Shown here: in pieces, positions 43,351-51,857 of the stretch
Layout: each line of letters starts with the position of its first letter
Position numbering within the stretch: position 1 is the first letter of the stretch
DNA from: UBA5078 sp040384465
GTDB lineage: Bacteria; Pseudomonadota; Gammaproteobacteria; Pseudomonadales; Pseudohongiellaceae
Length of the DNA stretch: 64,000 nucleotides
Direction: 5' to 3'
Assembly (NCBI GenBank): GCA_040384465.1
Contig: JAZKJF010000002.1
Location: 219,305 to 283,304, forward strand
The notes under the pieces: model-generated
Databases searched by the model: none
Seen by the model: only the letters and a program-made list of their open reading frames with translations
What the model was told of the DNA's origin: nothing
Program-made: the position numbers and the translations under genes

Positions 43351-44592
43351 TCAGACTCCTGTAAACAAGTGCTCCCAGCGGGGCTTCGCCACGTCTGGGA
43401 AATCGAAGCAACTGGAGAGCGTGGCGGAGGCTTCCGCATTGGCCGCCGGGGCTGCCTGCGGTTGCACGCCTTGGCGCGCCAGTTCTGTACACACGCTGTC
43501 GGAGAGATCGGGTGTCAGTGTCAGCTTGGTCGGCCAGGTGATCAGCAGGTTCTGTTTCGCGCTGACGAAGGCGTTGTCCGGGCGCTGCAGATTGGGCAGA
43601 CGTGGTTCAGCGCGATTGATGAAGAAGCTGGCCCATTGCGTGGTGCTGAAATTCACCCACGGGAAAGCTTCGCTGAGCTGGCGTCGACCCTCAGCGTGCT
43701 GTTCCTCGGGGCTGCGCTGCATGCCGCTCTCGGCAATCTCGCCACCGATGTACCAGATCCAGCCGCCGTTGTCGGAGGTCGGGTCGGGATGGGAGGTGAC
43801 AGTGAGCCTTGGCGTCATCCCGAAGCTGTCGCCGATGCAATGTACGAACGCGGGCTGCGGATGAGGCACGCGTGCGGCAAGCATATGCAAGGGACGTGTC
43901 TGCATCTCCGGTTGCGTGATGCCCAGCTGTTGCAACAAAGGGCCGTTGCCTTCGCCCGCGCACAATACGAAGCGTTGCGCCTTCAGGTTCACGGTGCCGT
44001 TGTGGCTCTGCAATGTCAGGCCGTCGAGTCGCCCGTCCTCTGACACCTCCATCTGCATGCTCTCGGTATCGATGCGCAGGATGCGGTCGCGGTGCGGTTC
44101 TGCCAGCAGGGAGATCAGCGAGGGGGTGTCCAGCACGAAATCGGAGAGCCGATAGAGCGCGCCGGAGATGTCGTGGCCTCGGAAGAAGTCTGGATAGTCG
44201 CGCTCGTCGAGCCCATCGATACGGCCGCGCAACGCCTTGCTCCCAAGGAAAGTTTTCAGGCGCGAGCGATAACCGCCACTCGACCACATGTAGTAATTCG
44301 GTGAGAGCACGCGGCAGCCGCGCAGATCCACGTCGCCCTGGCCATGCAGACAGAGCCGCCAGTGTTCGGGCATCGCTGCAATCGCGCTGCTGGCAGGGCT
44401 GAGCACGCCGTTCAGAGCATACTTGAGGCCGCCGTGGATGATGCCCTGGGAGGCGATGGTCTGGCCGCCCCCAAGGGTCGATTTTTCCAGCAGCACGGCG
44501 TCAAAGCCGCGCTGACGCAAGCGGTTGAGCAGCCAGAGGCCGGCGATGCCGCCGCCCAGAATGACGATGTCAGTGGAAAATGTCCGATTCAT
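43351..44592 (-). CDS. FAD-dependent oxidoreductase (DAO family)
   Basis: The 413-residue product begins DIVILGGGIAGLWLLNRLRQ, the dinucleotide-binding GxGxxG motif, followed by the acidic residue of LLEKSTLGGGQT. IASQGIIHGGLKY resembles the FAD-binding second block of glycerol-3-phosphate/D-amino-acid oxidase-type proteins. QRFVLCAGEGNGPLLQQLGI is the later nucleotide-contact strand. The substrate-domain strands differ from known oxidases (PQPAFVHCIGDSFGMTPRLT), so substrate is unknown. It is soluble, without signal peptide. It is upstream of the aldo/keto reductase in the same direction and divergent from waaA. Confidence 0.88.
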   Translation of the reverse strand: MNRTFSTDIVILGGGIAGLWLLNRLRQRGFDAVLLEKSTLGGGQTIASQGIIHGGLKYALNGVLSPASSAIAAMPEHWRLCLHGQGDVDLRGCRVLSPNYYMWSSGGYRSRLKTFLGSKALRGRIDGLDERDYPDFFRGHDISGALYRLSDFVLDTPSLISLLAEPHRDRILRIDTESMQMEVSEDGRLDGLTLQSHNGTVNLKAQRFVLCAGEGNGPLLQQLGITQPEMQTRPLHMLAARVPHPQPAFVHCIGDSFGMTPRLTVTSHPDPTSDNGGWIWYIGGEIAESGMQRSPEEQHAEGRRQLSEAFPWVNFSTTQWASFFINRAEPRLPNLQRPDNAFVSAKQNLLITWPTKLTLTPDLSDSVCTELARQGVQPQAAPAANAEASATLSSCFDFPDVAKPRWEHLFTGV

Positions 44593-44708
44593 AACGCTGA
44601 CTCACGGTGCCCGTTGAAAGTTTGATACAGTGCGGCAACCCGGAACTGGCTGCCTGACTGAGGGCCGCCAATGGTAGCACGGCACATACACCGTCATTGA
44701 AGGTTGCC

Positions 44709-46067
44709 TTGAATAGAACCACCTACAACATTCTCTTCACCCTCGTCCTGCCGTTGATCATCCTGCGTCTGCTGTGGCGAGCCGTGCGCGCACCGGCCTA
44801 CGCACGGCGCTGGGCTGAGCGCTTTGGCTTCGTGGCCCTGACGCCTGCGCAATCCGCCTGCGCCGGACAATGGCTCTGGGTGCACGCGGTTTCCGTAGGC
44901 GAATCCATCGCCGCAGCGCCCATGATCCGCAAACTGCGCGCCGAACATCCCGAGCTGCCGATTGTCGTCACCACCATGACGCCGACTGGTTCCGAGCGCG
45001 TGGTGGACATGTTTGGAGACGATGTCTGCCACGTCTATGCGCCTTACGATCACCCCTTCGCCGTGCAGCGTTTTCTCAAAGCTTTCCGGCCACAACTGCT
45101 GGTGATCATGGAGACGGAGCTGTGGCCGAACATCATCCATTACAGCAAGGCGAGCGGAGCGCGTGTCATCGTGGCCAACGCGCGGCTGTCGGAAAAATCC
45201 GCGCGCGGTTATGAGAAATTCGCGAAGCTCGGCAAGCCGATGCTGCAGCAGATCGACTGCATCGCCGTGCAGGGACCGAATGATGCCGAACGCTTCCGGC
45301 GTCTCGGTGTGCAGGAGCAGCAGTTGCGCATCACCGGCAGCGTCAAGTTCGAGATGGACCTGCCGGAGTCGCTTGTGCAGAAGACGCGCGAGCTGCGAGC
45401 ACTTATTCATCGCGAGGGTCTGCAAAACGAGCGGCCAGTGTGGATTGCCGCGAGCACGCGCGCCGCGCCTGGTGTCAGCAAATCTGTTGATGAAGAAGTG
45501 AAAGTGCTGGCCGCATTTCAACGCTGTCTGCAGGAGATTCCTGATCTGTTGTTGATACTGGTGCCACGTCACCCCGAACGCTTTCGCAGCGTCGCCACGT
45601 TGTGCACCGACCTCGGATTGCACGTCGTCAAGCGCAGCGAGCAGCGTGAGATTAGCGCCGACACCCACGTGCTGCTCGGCGACTCCATGGGGGAGATGCT
45701 CGCGTATTTCAGTGTCAGCGATGTGGCCTTCGTTGGCGGTAGTCTCGTCGATACCGGCTGCCATAATGTGATTGAACCGGCCGCGCTCGGCCTGCCCGTA
45801 TTCGTTGGGCCATCGCAATTCAATTTTCAGGCGATCTGCGAACAATTGCAGGAAGCTGGCGCACTGCGCACAGTCTCCAATGAGGAGGAGCTGGCCTCTG
45901 CCATCATTGGCACCTTGCGAGACGAAGAGGTGAGTCGCCGCATGGGCGAAGCGGGCCGACAATTCATCGCGGCCAATCGCGGCGCGCTAGAAAGAACTTG
46001 CAATATTGTGCTGGAAAATTTGGGCTCTTTTAAAATGACCGACAAAAACGATCGAGGTGAAAAATGA
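44709..46067 (+). CDS. waaA: Kdo transferase
   Basis: The 452-residue GT30 enzyme adds Kdo residues to lipid IVA. MNRTTYNILFTLVLPLIILR at the start forms the membrane anchor; VHAVSVGESIAAAPMIRKLR includes the catalytic Glu. ETELWPNIIHYSKASGARVI, then VANARLSEKSARGYEK, and VGGSLVDTGCHNVIEPAALG are highly conserved WaaA blocks. TTG 44709 is preferred because AAGG lies five bases before and the protein start matches homologues; a TTG at 44697 adds four residues. It overlaps the following gene by ATGA. It completes the inner-core set together with waaC, waaF and hldE in this window. Confidence 0.95.
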   Translation: MNRTTYNILFTLVLPLIILRLLWRAVRAPAYARRWAERFGFVALTPAQSACAGQWLWVHAVSVGESIAAAPMIRKLRAEHPELPIVVTTMTPTGSERVVDMFGDDVCHVYAPYDHPFAVQRFLKAFRPQLLVIMETELWPNIIHYSKASGARVIVANARLSEKSARGYEKFAKLGKPMLQQIDCIAVQGPNDAERFRRLGVQEQQLRITGSVKFEMDLPESLVQKTRELRALIHREGLQNERPVWIAASTRAAPGVSKSVDEEVKVLAAFQRCLQEIPDLLLILVPRHPERFRSVATLCTDLGLHVVKRSEQREISADTHVLLGDSMGEMLAYFSVSDVAFVGGSLVDTGCHNVIEPAALGLPVFVGPSQFNFQAICEQLQEAGALRTVSNEEELASAIIGTLRDEEVSRRMGEAGRQFIAANRGALERTCNIVLENLGSFKMTDKNDRGEK

Positions 46068-46642
46068 GAAAATTACCTGGCACCATCGCCCTCTTGCCAT
46101 TCGCGATGCTGCTGTCCGGAGCTGTCTCTGCGGATACTTTTTTAGAAGCCTCTGTCGTTGACTATGGTGATGATTTTCGCGGTGGCAATCTTTACGTCGA
46201 GCAGACTCTCACCGGAGATTATTCGGCGTCGCTGAGTGTCTACGATGACCCGGAGTACAGCTCTGTGTATCTCGGCATTGCGCGCATGATCGGCAATTTC
46301 CAGCTCGGCCTCGGGCTTGGAGAAGCCGAGAGCGCGGGCGAGAGCAGCTTCGGCTACAACCCGACGCTGTGGTATCAGCGCGATGCGTGGGAAGGCTTTG
46401 CGGAATACGAATATCTACAGGACGACAGCGAGGGTTACTACTATCGCGGCTATCTGCACAAAGATGTCAGCGAGCATTTTTACGCGGGCGTCTATGCCGA
46501 GCGCTGGGTGGGCACCGGGCCGCTGGTGGGCGTCAAGGCAGTCGATGGCGGGCTGGGGTTACGCGCCTATCTGGCGAAGCCGGTGATCAATCGCGGCGAC
46601 ACCGATGTGCAGGTGAATCTGATTCTCTCTTACGAGTTTTGA
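46064..46642 (+). CDS. Small outer-membrane beta-barrel-like protein
   Basis: The 192-residue product has a Sec signal peptide (hydrophobic 8-20, cleavage near AVSA-DTF). The mature part alternates short amphipathic strands rich in Tyr and Gly (GNLYVEQTLTGDYSASLSVY, then YYYRGYLHKDVSEHFYAGVY) and ends in the terminal Phe (LILSYEF) typical of BAM-inserted barrels. An 8-strand barrel is likely. No ligand-binding motif recognised. The ATG is inside the waaA stop (ATGA), so it is coupled to waaA; a role in LPS or membrane stability is possible but unproven. Confidence 0.75.
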   Translation: MRKLPGTIALLPFAMLLSGAVSADTFLEASVVDYGDDFRGGNLYVEQTLTGDYSASLSVYDDPEYSSVYLGIARMIGNFQLGLGLGEAESAGESSFGYNPTLWYQRDAWEGFAEYEYLQDDSEGYYYRGYLHKDVSEHFYAGVYAERWVGTGPLVGVKAVDGGLGLRAYLAKPVINRGDTDVQVNLILSYEF

Positions 46643-46646
46643 TGGT

Positions 46647-47228
46647 CTAGTCAGGAACTACATTCTCTTGCAACAAAACGAAATTCCCGGGCTTTTCACC
46701 GTTGACTGAGAAAGTGTATTCGCCAGCGCCAAGGCCATAGACTTGCAGGGGAATGGTCTTGCTAAAAGGGTCTACGCTATCTATGCAAGCTCTCCCTGAC
46801 AGGAAAATGGATTCGGGATTGTAGTAAAGAGAAACGTCGAAAAAATTATCGATTTTTTTAATTGCATACATTCCCACATCCAGGCAGGGGGAGATATAGC
46901 CACTGACTTTTAGAAAGACTTGCACAGGTACTTCAGAAGTTTTTATTACCCCTACAGCTCCGAATGTCTTTATCGGAGTTCCGACGTCAACGGAGCGCAA
47001 AATCCACGCTTCGTCTGATTCTCGTCTTTCAAAAATGGCATTCTGATAGTGCCCGGGACTGTCAAGAAAATCGACAGAGGGAATCTCAAGCGTATAGACC
47101 CCGTTCAGCTTCAATTCAGAATTTTTCGATTCAGCTTCCTCGTGCGCGATTGCAAAGTGGCCACTTAACAAAGCAACCACTAAAGCCAAAATTTGGCAAA
47201 ACACTCTTGATAACACGCTCAAATCCAT
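46647..47228 (-). CDS. Exported protein of unknown function
   Basis: The 193-residue product starts with a signal peptide (FCQILALVVALLSGHFAIAH, cleavage near residue 28). The mature part is beta-rich with two cysteines (SPCLDVGMY and GRACIDSVD) that could form a disulfide, and ends with VYGLGAGEYTFSVNG, a likely Ig-like strand pair. The gene is clearly AT-richer than its neighbours, suggesting recent arrival or relaxed selection. It is convergent with the barrel gene (5 bases between stops) and follows pepQ in the same direction after about 100 bases. Function unknown. Confidence 0.65.
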   Translation of the reverse strand: MDLSVLSRVFCQILALVVALLSGHFAIAHEEAESKNSELKLNGVYTLEIPSVDFLDSPGHYQNAIFERRESDEAWILRSVDVGTPIKTFGAVGVIKTSEVPVQVFLKVSGYISPCLDVGMYAIKKIDNFFDVSLYYNPESIFLSGRACIDSVDPFSKTIPLQVYGLGAGEYTFSVNGEKPGNFVLLQENVVPD

Positions 47229-47325
47229 TTTGCTTTTCCTTGTGTTGGTTGCTGTGAAAGCATGTCCTTTTCAACCAGTGCTTGTCTGTAGGAAATTTGC
47301 CATAGGCTGTAGATACAGGCTCCTC

Positions 47326-48657
47326 TCAAATCGACACCCGCGTCAAATTCTCCACCCCGCTCTGCGTCACCAGCACATTGTCCTCGATGCGAATCCCGCC
47401 GAGCGGCAACAGCCGATCCACCAACTCCCAGTTGATCAATTTGCCGCGCGCGCTGCCACGCTCCGGGTCCAGCAACTGGCGAATGAAATAGAGCCCCGGC
47501 TCAATGGTAAACACCTGGCCCGGCTCGATCACGCGCGTGTTGCGCAGGGCGGGGTAGTCGGCGGGCGGCGGTTTGATGTCACCCAGTGTGTTGATCTGGC
47601 GTCCTCCCACATCGTGTACTTGTATTCCCAGCAGATGGCCGACGCCGTGCGGCATGAACAGCGTGCTGATGCGCTGCGCCAGCAACTCGTCCAGTGAGCC
47701 GCTGCAGATTTGTGTCTCCCGCAATATTTCCGTGATGCCGCGCTGCGCGGCCTGATGAATATCCACGTAGGAAATCCCCGGCACCACGCGCTGCACCAAA
47801 CTGATTTCCAGAGCTTCGACCGCATCGACCAACTCGCTGAACAGCGGCAGCGTGTGTTCGCGCGTGCTGGTGCGGGTGATGTCGGAGCAGTAGCCGTTGC
47901 TGCGGCAACCGGCATCGATCAACAGCACCTGACTTTGCGCGCCACTGTTGCGGCGTTTGTACTGGTAATGCAGGATCGCGGACTTCTCGTCCAGCGCGAC
48001 GATGTTGGTGTAGGGGGTTTCTTCGTCGAGCACGCCGCAGGTCTGTAGATAGGCCATGTGAATGTCGTATTCGCTGTCGCCTGCTTCGAACGCGAGGCGG
48101 GCCGCCGTATGCCCCTGCAGCGCCTGACGGTTGGCTGTACGGATGCACGCGACTTCGTAGTCGGTTTTGCAGGCGCGCTGATAATCCAGCCAGCTCAGCA
48201 GTACAGTGGGATTGTGTGCTGATGCAGGGATGCCGATGGCTGTCGCGTATAGCGTGTTCTGACCGAGGAAAGCGAGGCGCGCGAGTGGCACGCCTCGCCG
48301 GGTGAGATGATCTGCTACGGCACTGCTGCTGGGCAGCCGCACCACATTGAACTGCGCCGCGACCCACTCCTCCAGTGCGATGTCCTGCTCGTACCAGAAG
48401 TCGGCGGGGACCACTTGAAAATATACCGGCTTCTCACCCGGGACGATCAGTAGCAACTGGTTCGGCCGGTTCACGGGCAACCAGTGGGCGAAGTGACCGT
48501 AGGCGCGAAAGGGCGCGGTCTGATCGTCCGCATAGTGGTAATGTTCGGAGCCGCTGTGCAACAGCACGGCCTCGAAACCGGCTGTGTCCAGCAGCGCGCT
48601 GGTATAGAGATCGCCAAGATGGGCAATGTGAGTGGCAAAATGTTGTGCAAAAGGCAT
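47326..48657 (-). CDS. pepQ: Xaa-Pro dipeptidase
   Basis: The 443-residue M24 metallopeptidase splits Xaa-Pro dipeptides in the cytoplasm. An N-terminal creatinase-like domain (1-about 165) is followed by the pita-bread domain. The five metal ligands are visible: LLIDAGCRSNGYCSDITRT (two Asp), MPHGVGHLLGIQVHD (His), FTIEPGLYF (Glu) and GGIRIEDNVLV (Glu). HYHYADDQTAPFRAYGHFAH and WLDYQRACKTDYEVACIRTA are typical of PepQ. AGGTG about 7 bases before ATG 48657 sets the start. Full length, no damage seen. Confidence 0.96.
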   Translation of the reverse strand: MPFAQHFATHIAHLGDLYTSALLDTAGFEAVLLHSGSEHYHYADDQTAPFRAYGHFAHWLPVNRPNQLLLIVPGEKPVYFQVVPADFWYEQDIALEEWVAAQFNVVRLPSSSAVADHLTRRGVPLARLAFLGQNTLYATAIGIPASAHNPTVLLSWLDYQRACKTDYEVACIRTANRQALQGHTAARLAFEAGDSEYDIHMAYLQTCGVLDEETPYTNIVALDEKSAILHYQYKRRNSGAQSQVLLIDAGCRSNGYCSDITRTSTREHTLPLFSELVDAVEALEISLVQRVVPGISYVDIHQAAQRGITEILRETQICSGSLDELLAQRISTLFMPHGVGHLLGIQVHDVGGRQINTLGDIKPPPADYPALRNTRVIEPGQVFTIEPGLYFIRQLLDPERGSARGKLINWELVDRLLPLGGIRIEDNVLVTQSGVENLTRVSI

Positions 48658-48819
48658 GGGTTCACCTGTGTGCAGGAGGGGGTGTTGATAGTCGGTTTGG
48701 GCCGGACAATACCATAACCGAGGCGTCCTTGCTGGCCCTGGTTGATGGCGCTATGATGCCGGAAAGCCTGCTCGCAACCTTGCGCCGCAGAGCCGTCAAC
48801 CACATCACGGAGTTTGCAG

Positions 48820-49227
48820 ATGAGTCGCGAAGCAGGTCCCTTCAATCTGCACAGCAATTATGTGCGCCTGCGCTCCGATGCCTCGGCCGAGGTGCTGCCA
48901 GTGGGGCGTACGTTCTGGCAGGATCTGGCTTCCGGCGCGCTGGGGGATTTCCACAACGAGTATCTGGTGACGACGCACAGCTTCAGTGAAAACTGGCCCA
49001 TGTGGGAAATGCATCCGAATGGGGATGAGGTGGTGATTCTGCTCAGTGGCTCCGTGGATTTCGTGCTGGAGAAAAAAACCGGCAACAAGATGATGCCATT
49101 GCGCGAAGTGGGCAGCTGGGTGCTGGTGCCCAAGTGCATGTGGCATACCGCGACCGTCAATGCGCCAAGCACGCTGATGTTCATTACCGCCGGTGAAGGC
49201 ACGCAGCATCGGCAGGTGGATGCTTGA
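48820..49227 (+). CDS. Cupin-domain protein
   Basis: This 135-residue single-domain cupin has WEMHPNGDEVVILLSGSVDF as motif 1 (a shortened His/Glu set: H in EMH, E in DEV) and LVPKCMWHTATVNAPSTLMF as motif 2 with a His. A metal site is plausible but one usual His of motif 1 is replaced. CGGAG seven bases before ATG 48820 supports the start. Likely a small enzyme or metabolite sensor. It precedes the GST gene by 34 bases and is divergent from pepQ. Confidence 0.85.
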   Translation: MSREAGPFNLHSNYVRLRSDASAEVLPVGRTFWQDLASGALGDFHNEYLVTTHSFSENWPMWEMHPNGDEVVILLSGSVDFVLEKKTGNKMMPLREVGSWVLVPKCMWHTATVNAPSTLMFITAGEGTQHRQVDA

Positions 49228-49261
49228 CACCGGGCGTATTTCTGTTGCTCACGAGAACTTC

Positions 49262-49975
49262 ATGCTGACCCTCTACATTGCCAACAAAAATTATTCGTCC
49301 TGGTCGCTGCGGCCCTGGATTCTCATGCGCATGCTGGACATCCCTTTTCAGGAGCGCCTGGTGCCTTTCATGGCGCATTCCAATTGGGAAGAGTTTCGCC
49401 GCTTCTCGCCCAGCGGCAAGGTGCCAGCGCTGGTGGTGGAGGACGCAACAAAGGGTGCCGTAGAACACGGCATAATCTGGGATTCATTGGCCATCGCCGA
49501 ATTTCTGGCCGAGCAGTACAAAAATGTGTGGCCGGTGCAACAAATGACGAGAGCCTGGGCGCGCTCGGCAGCGGCGGAAATGCACTCCGGATTTCTGGCA
49601 TTGCGTGAAACCTGTTCGATGAACTGTGCCGTGGAGATTCGTCTGCAAGAACTGAGTGATGCTCTGCGCCGCGACATCGCCCGTATCAACGAATTATGGA
49701 CACAAGGGCTGAGCCGCTTCGGCGGTCCGTATCTCGCAGGAGAGCAATTCACGGCAGTGGATGCGTTCTTCTGTCCGGTAGCGTTTCGTGTTCAAACCTA
49801 TGGTCTGCAGCTGGAACCAGCGGCGGCCGCCTATGCCAAACGTCTGCTGGCCCTGCCATCCATGCAGGAGTGGATGCAGAGCGCCATCGTGGAGCCGTGG
49901 CGCGACGCGAGTCATGATGAAGATTGTCTGCGCTCGGGCACTTTGCTGCGCGATCTGCGTGTGCCGTTAACCTGA
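49262..49975 (+). CDS. Glutathione S-transferase family protein
   Basis: The 237-residue product starts LTLYIANKNYSSWSLRPWIL, the thioredoxin-like domain of a GST subgroup (YfcF/zeta-like) with the putative catalytic Ser in SSWS. FSPSGKVPALVVED carries the cis-Pro, and WDSLAIAEFLAEQYKNVWP the glutathione gamma-glutamyl contact (usually ES/DS). The C-terminal helical domain contains GEQFTAVDAFFCPVAFRV, the N-capping box region. Cytoplasmic. It is 14 bases ahead of lepB and probably co-transcribed with the cupin gene. Confidence 0.92.
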   Translation: MLTLYIANKNYSSWSLRPWILMRMLDIPFQERLVPFMAHSNWEEFRRFSPSGKVPALVVEDATKGAVEHGIIWDSLAIAEFLAEQYKNVWPVQQMTRAWARSAAAEMHSGFLALRETCSMNCAVEIRLQELSDALRRDIARINELWTQGLSRFGGPYLAGEQFTAVDAFFCPVAFRVQTYGLQLEPAAAAYAKRLLALPSMQEWMQSAIVEPWRDASHDEDCLRSGTLLRDLRVPLT

Positions 49976-49989
49976 TACGAGGAAACCCT

Positions 49990-50730
49990 ATGATCGACTC
50001 TCTCAAAATAGACCCTCTCAAACTCTCTGCTCTGTGTCGGCATGCAACAGGGCTGTGGCACGAATTCAAAGGGCTGCTGTTGTTCCTGTTGCTGATGGTG
50101 ATGTTTCGCAGTGCAGTTGCGGATTGGAGCGATGTGCCCACTGGTTCAATGAAGCCGACGATCATCGAAGGCGACCGCATCTTCGTCAACAAGATGGCCT
50201 ACGATCTGCGCGTGCCGCTGACGCACCACTCGCTCGTGCGCCTCGCCGAACCCCAGCGCGGCGATATCATTATTTTTGACTCGGCTGTCTCCGAGCTGCG
50301 ACTGGTCAAGCGCGTAATCGGCGTGCCGGGAGATGTGGTACAGGTGCGCGGCGATATCGTGTATGTGAACGCCGAAGCGCTGGAGTATGAGCCGACGGGA
50401 GAGTTCACCGTCAATGAGAATGGCGATGCGGTGGAGGATGTGCTGGAGACTATTCAGCCGAGCACAACGCCGCTGAATGCGACAACCGCTGAACGTGAAT
50501 ACACCGTGCGGATGCAGGACGGTGGCAGGCTTTCCGACTTCGGTCCGGTGAAGGTGCCGGAGGACGCTTATTTCGTTTTGGGGGACAATCGCGACAACAG
50601 TGCAGACTCACGCGTGATCGGATTTGTCCCGCGCCACGAGATCGTTGGACGTTCGAGCAGCGTGGTGTTGTCGCTGGATTACGAGAATCATTATCTGCCG
50701 AGAACGGAGCGGTTCTTTCATCCGTTGTGA
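49990..50730 (+). CDS. lepB: Signal peptidase I
   Basis: This 246-residue S26 protease removes Sec signal peptides at the periplasmic face. One membrane helix (about 27-45) precedes the catalytic Ser53 in VPTGSMKPT. The general base is Lys107 in RLVKRVIGVPGD. GDNRDNSADSRVIGFVP is box E. A single anchor with a long insert (about 120-165) is similar to lepB paralogues that are not linked to lepA; a second lepB may exist elsewhere. AGGA before ATG 49990 fits. A single REP unit follows at the convergent junction with tesB. Confidence 0.95.
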   Translation: MIDSLKIDPLKLSALCRHATGLWHEFKGLLLFLLLMVMFRSAVADWSDVPTGSMKPTIIEGDRIFVNKMAYDLRVPLTHHSLVRLAEPQRGDIIIFDSAVSELRLVKRVIGVPGDVVQVRGDIVYVNAEALEYEPTGEFTVNENGDAVEDVLETIQPSTTPLNATTAEREYTVRMQDGGRLSDFGPVKVPEDAYFVLGDNRDNSADSRVIGFVPRHEIVGRSSSVVLSLDYENHYLPRTERFFHPL

Positions 50731-50740
50731 GTGAGGTTTG

Positions 50741-50765
50741 ATCGCGGGCAGGCCCGCTCCCACAG
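50741..50765 (-). repeat. REP element, subtype B
   Basis: A single unit, identical over 25 bases to the right-hand unit inside waaF (25743-25767): ATCGC tail, stem CGGGCAGGCCCG, then GCTCCCACAG. It lies between the convergent stops of lepB and tesB, 6 bases from the latter. Confidence 0.93.
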
Positions 50766-50771
50766 GTAGGC

Positions 50772-51668
50772 TCATACGTCTCGTACTCTGATCAGTCCTT
50801 CCTGGGCGACCGATACCACCAGTTCCCCGTTTTGTTTGAAGATGCTGCCCCGGCTGAATCCACGGCCGGCGGCGCTGGAGGGGCTGTCCTGCACGTATAG
50901 CAACCACTCGTCCATGCGGAAGGGGCGGTGGAACCACATCGAATGATCGAGACTGGCCACTTGCAGCGTTGGCGAAAACAGGCTGATGCCGTGCGGGCGC
51001 AAACTGGTTTCGAGAATCGTCATGTCCGAGGCATAGGCCAGCATGTGCGCATGCCACGGATAATCCGGCGGCAGCGCCTCACTGAGCCTGAGCCAGACAC
51101 TGCGCTGCGCCGGGCGTTTTTCGGGAGCCAGGATGTTCTCCGGTTCCACATGGCGCAGGTCAATGGCGAAGGGCCGTGAAAAACGCACCAGCATGTCGGG
51201 AGTGATGGACGCACGGTATTTTTCCGCCAGCTGTTTGCGCGTCAGGCATTGTTCGGGAGGTGGCACCTGTGGCATTTCCGCCTGATGAGAAAGGCCCGGT
51301 TCGCTCACTTGAAAGGACGCCGCGAGATTCAGAATAACTTCGTCGTGTTGCATGGCAGAGACGCGGCGCGTGTTGAAGCTCTTGCCGTCACGCAGACACT
51401 CGACCTTGAAAATAATCGGATGGTCCATATCTCCCGGGCGCAGAAAGTAGGCGTGCAGCGAGTGTGGTTGACGATCCGCCGGCACCGTGCGGCTGGCGCT
51501 GAGCAGAGCTTGCGCCAGTACCTGGCCGCCGAACACGCGTCGCCAGCCCTCATTGCTGTGCTGACTGCGAAAGAGGGTGTCATCCAGAGTCTCCAGATCC
51601 AGATGATCATGGAGTTGCTGCAGCTGCAGATTGTCCTGCGGGTCCTGAGTCGCGGTCGGGTTGATCAT
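50772..51668 (-). CDS. tesB: Acyl-CoA thioesterase II
   Basis: This 298-residue double-hotdog thioesterase hydrolyses medium- and long-chain acyl-CoA. WRRVFGGQVLAQALLSASRT and PHSLHAYFLRPGDMDHPIIF carry the active-site region of the first hotdog. HAHMLAYASDMTILETSLRP contains the Asp of the catalytic triad (with Thr and Gln later), and SLDHSMWFHRPFRMDEWLLY is the TesB signature. ATG 51668 (MINPTATQD) is preferred over one 11 codons upstream. Length is close to E. coli TesB (286). Confidence 0.95.
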   Translation of the reverse strand: MINPTATQDPQDNLQLQQLHDHLDLETLDDTLFRSQHSNEGWRRVFGGQVLAQALLSASRTVPADRQPHSLHAYFLRPGDMDHPIIFKVECLRDGKSFNTRRVSAMQHDEVILNLAASFQVSEPGLSHQAEMPQVPPPEQCLTRKQLAEKYRASITPDMLVRFSRPFAIDLRHVEPENILAPEKRPAQRSVWLRLSEALPPDYPWHAHMLAYASDMTILETSLRPHGISLFSPTLQVASLDHSMWFHRPFRMDEWLLYVQDSPSSAAGRGFSRGSIFKQNGELVVSVAQEGLIRVRDV

Positions 51669-51787
51669 ACCGGGCTTCCTTGGGTCGCGAAGTATTGGCA
51701 AAATTTGGCAAGGGTGGAAATACGCTGGACCCAGTGTAGCAGTTCGAACCTGTTTTGGGGTGTCTGCGGAGCGCTTCCTGACTTGCC

Positions 51788-51816
51788 TTTACGGCGCCGG
51801 ACGTCCCGCGTATGAT
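51788..51816 (+). promoter_or_regulatory. Sigma-70-type promoter before the GGDEF gene
   Basis: TTTACG at 51788-51793 and TATGAT at 51811-51816 are separated by 17 bases. The ATG of the GAF-GGDEF gene is 42 bases downstream. It lies in the divergent interval to tesB. Confidence 0.5.
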
Positions 51817-51857
51817 CAAAAAAATCGCCAATTTTCGAATTCTGGATTGAGACAAGC

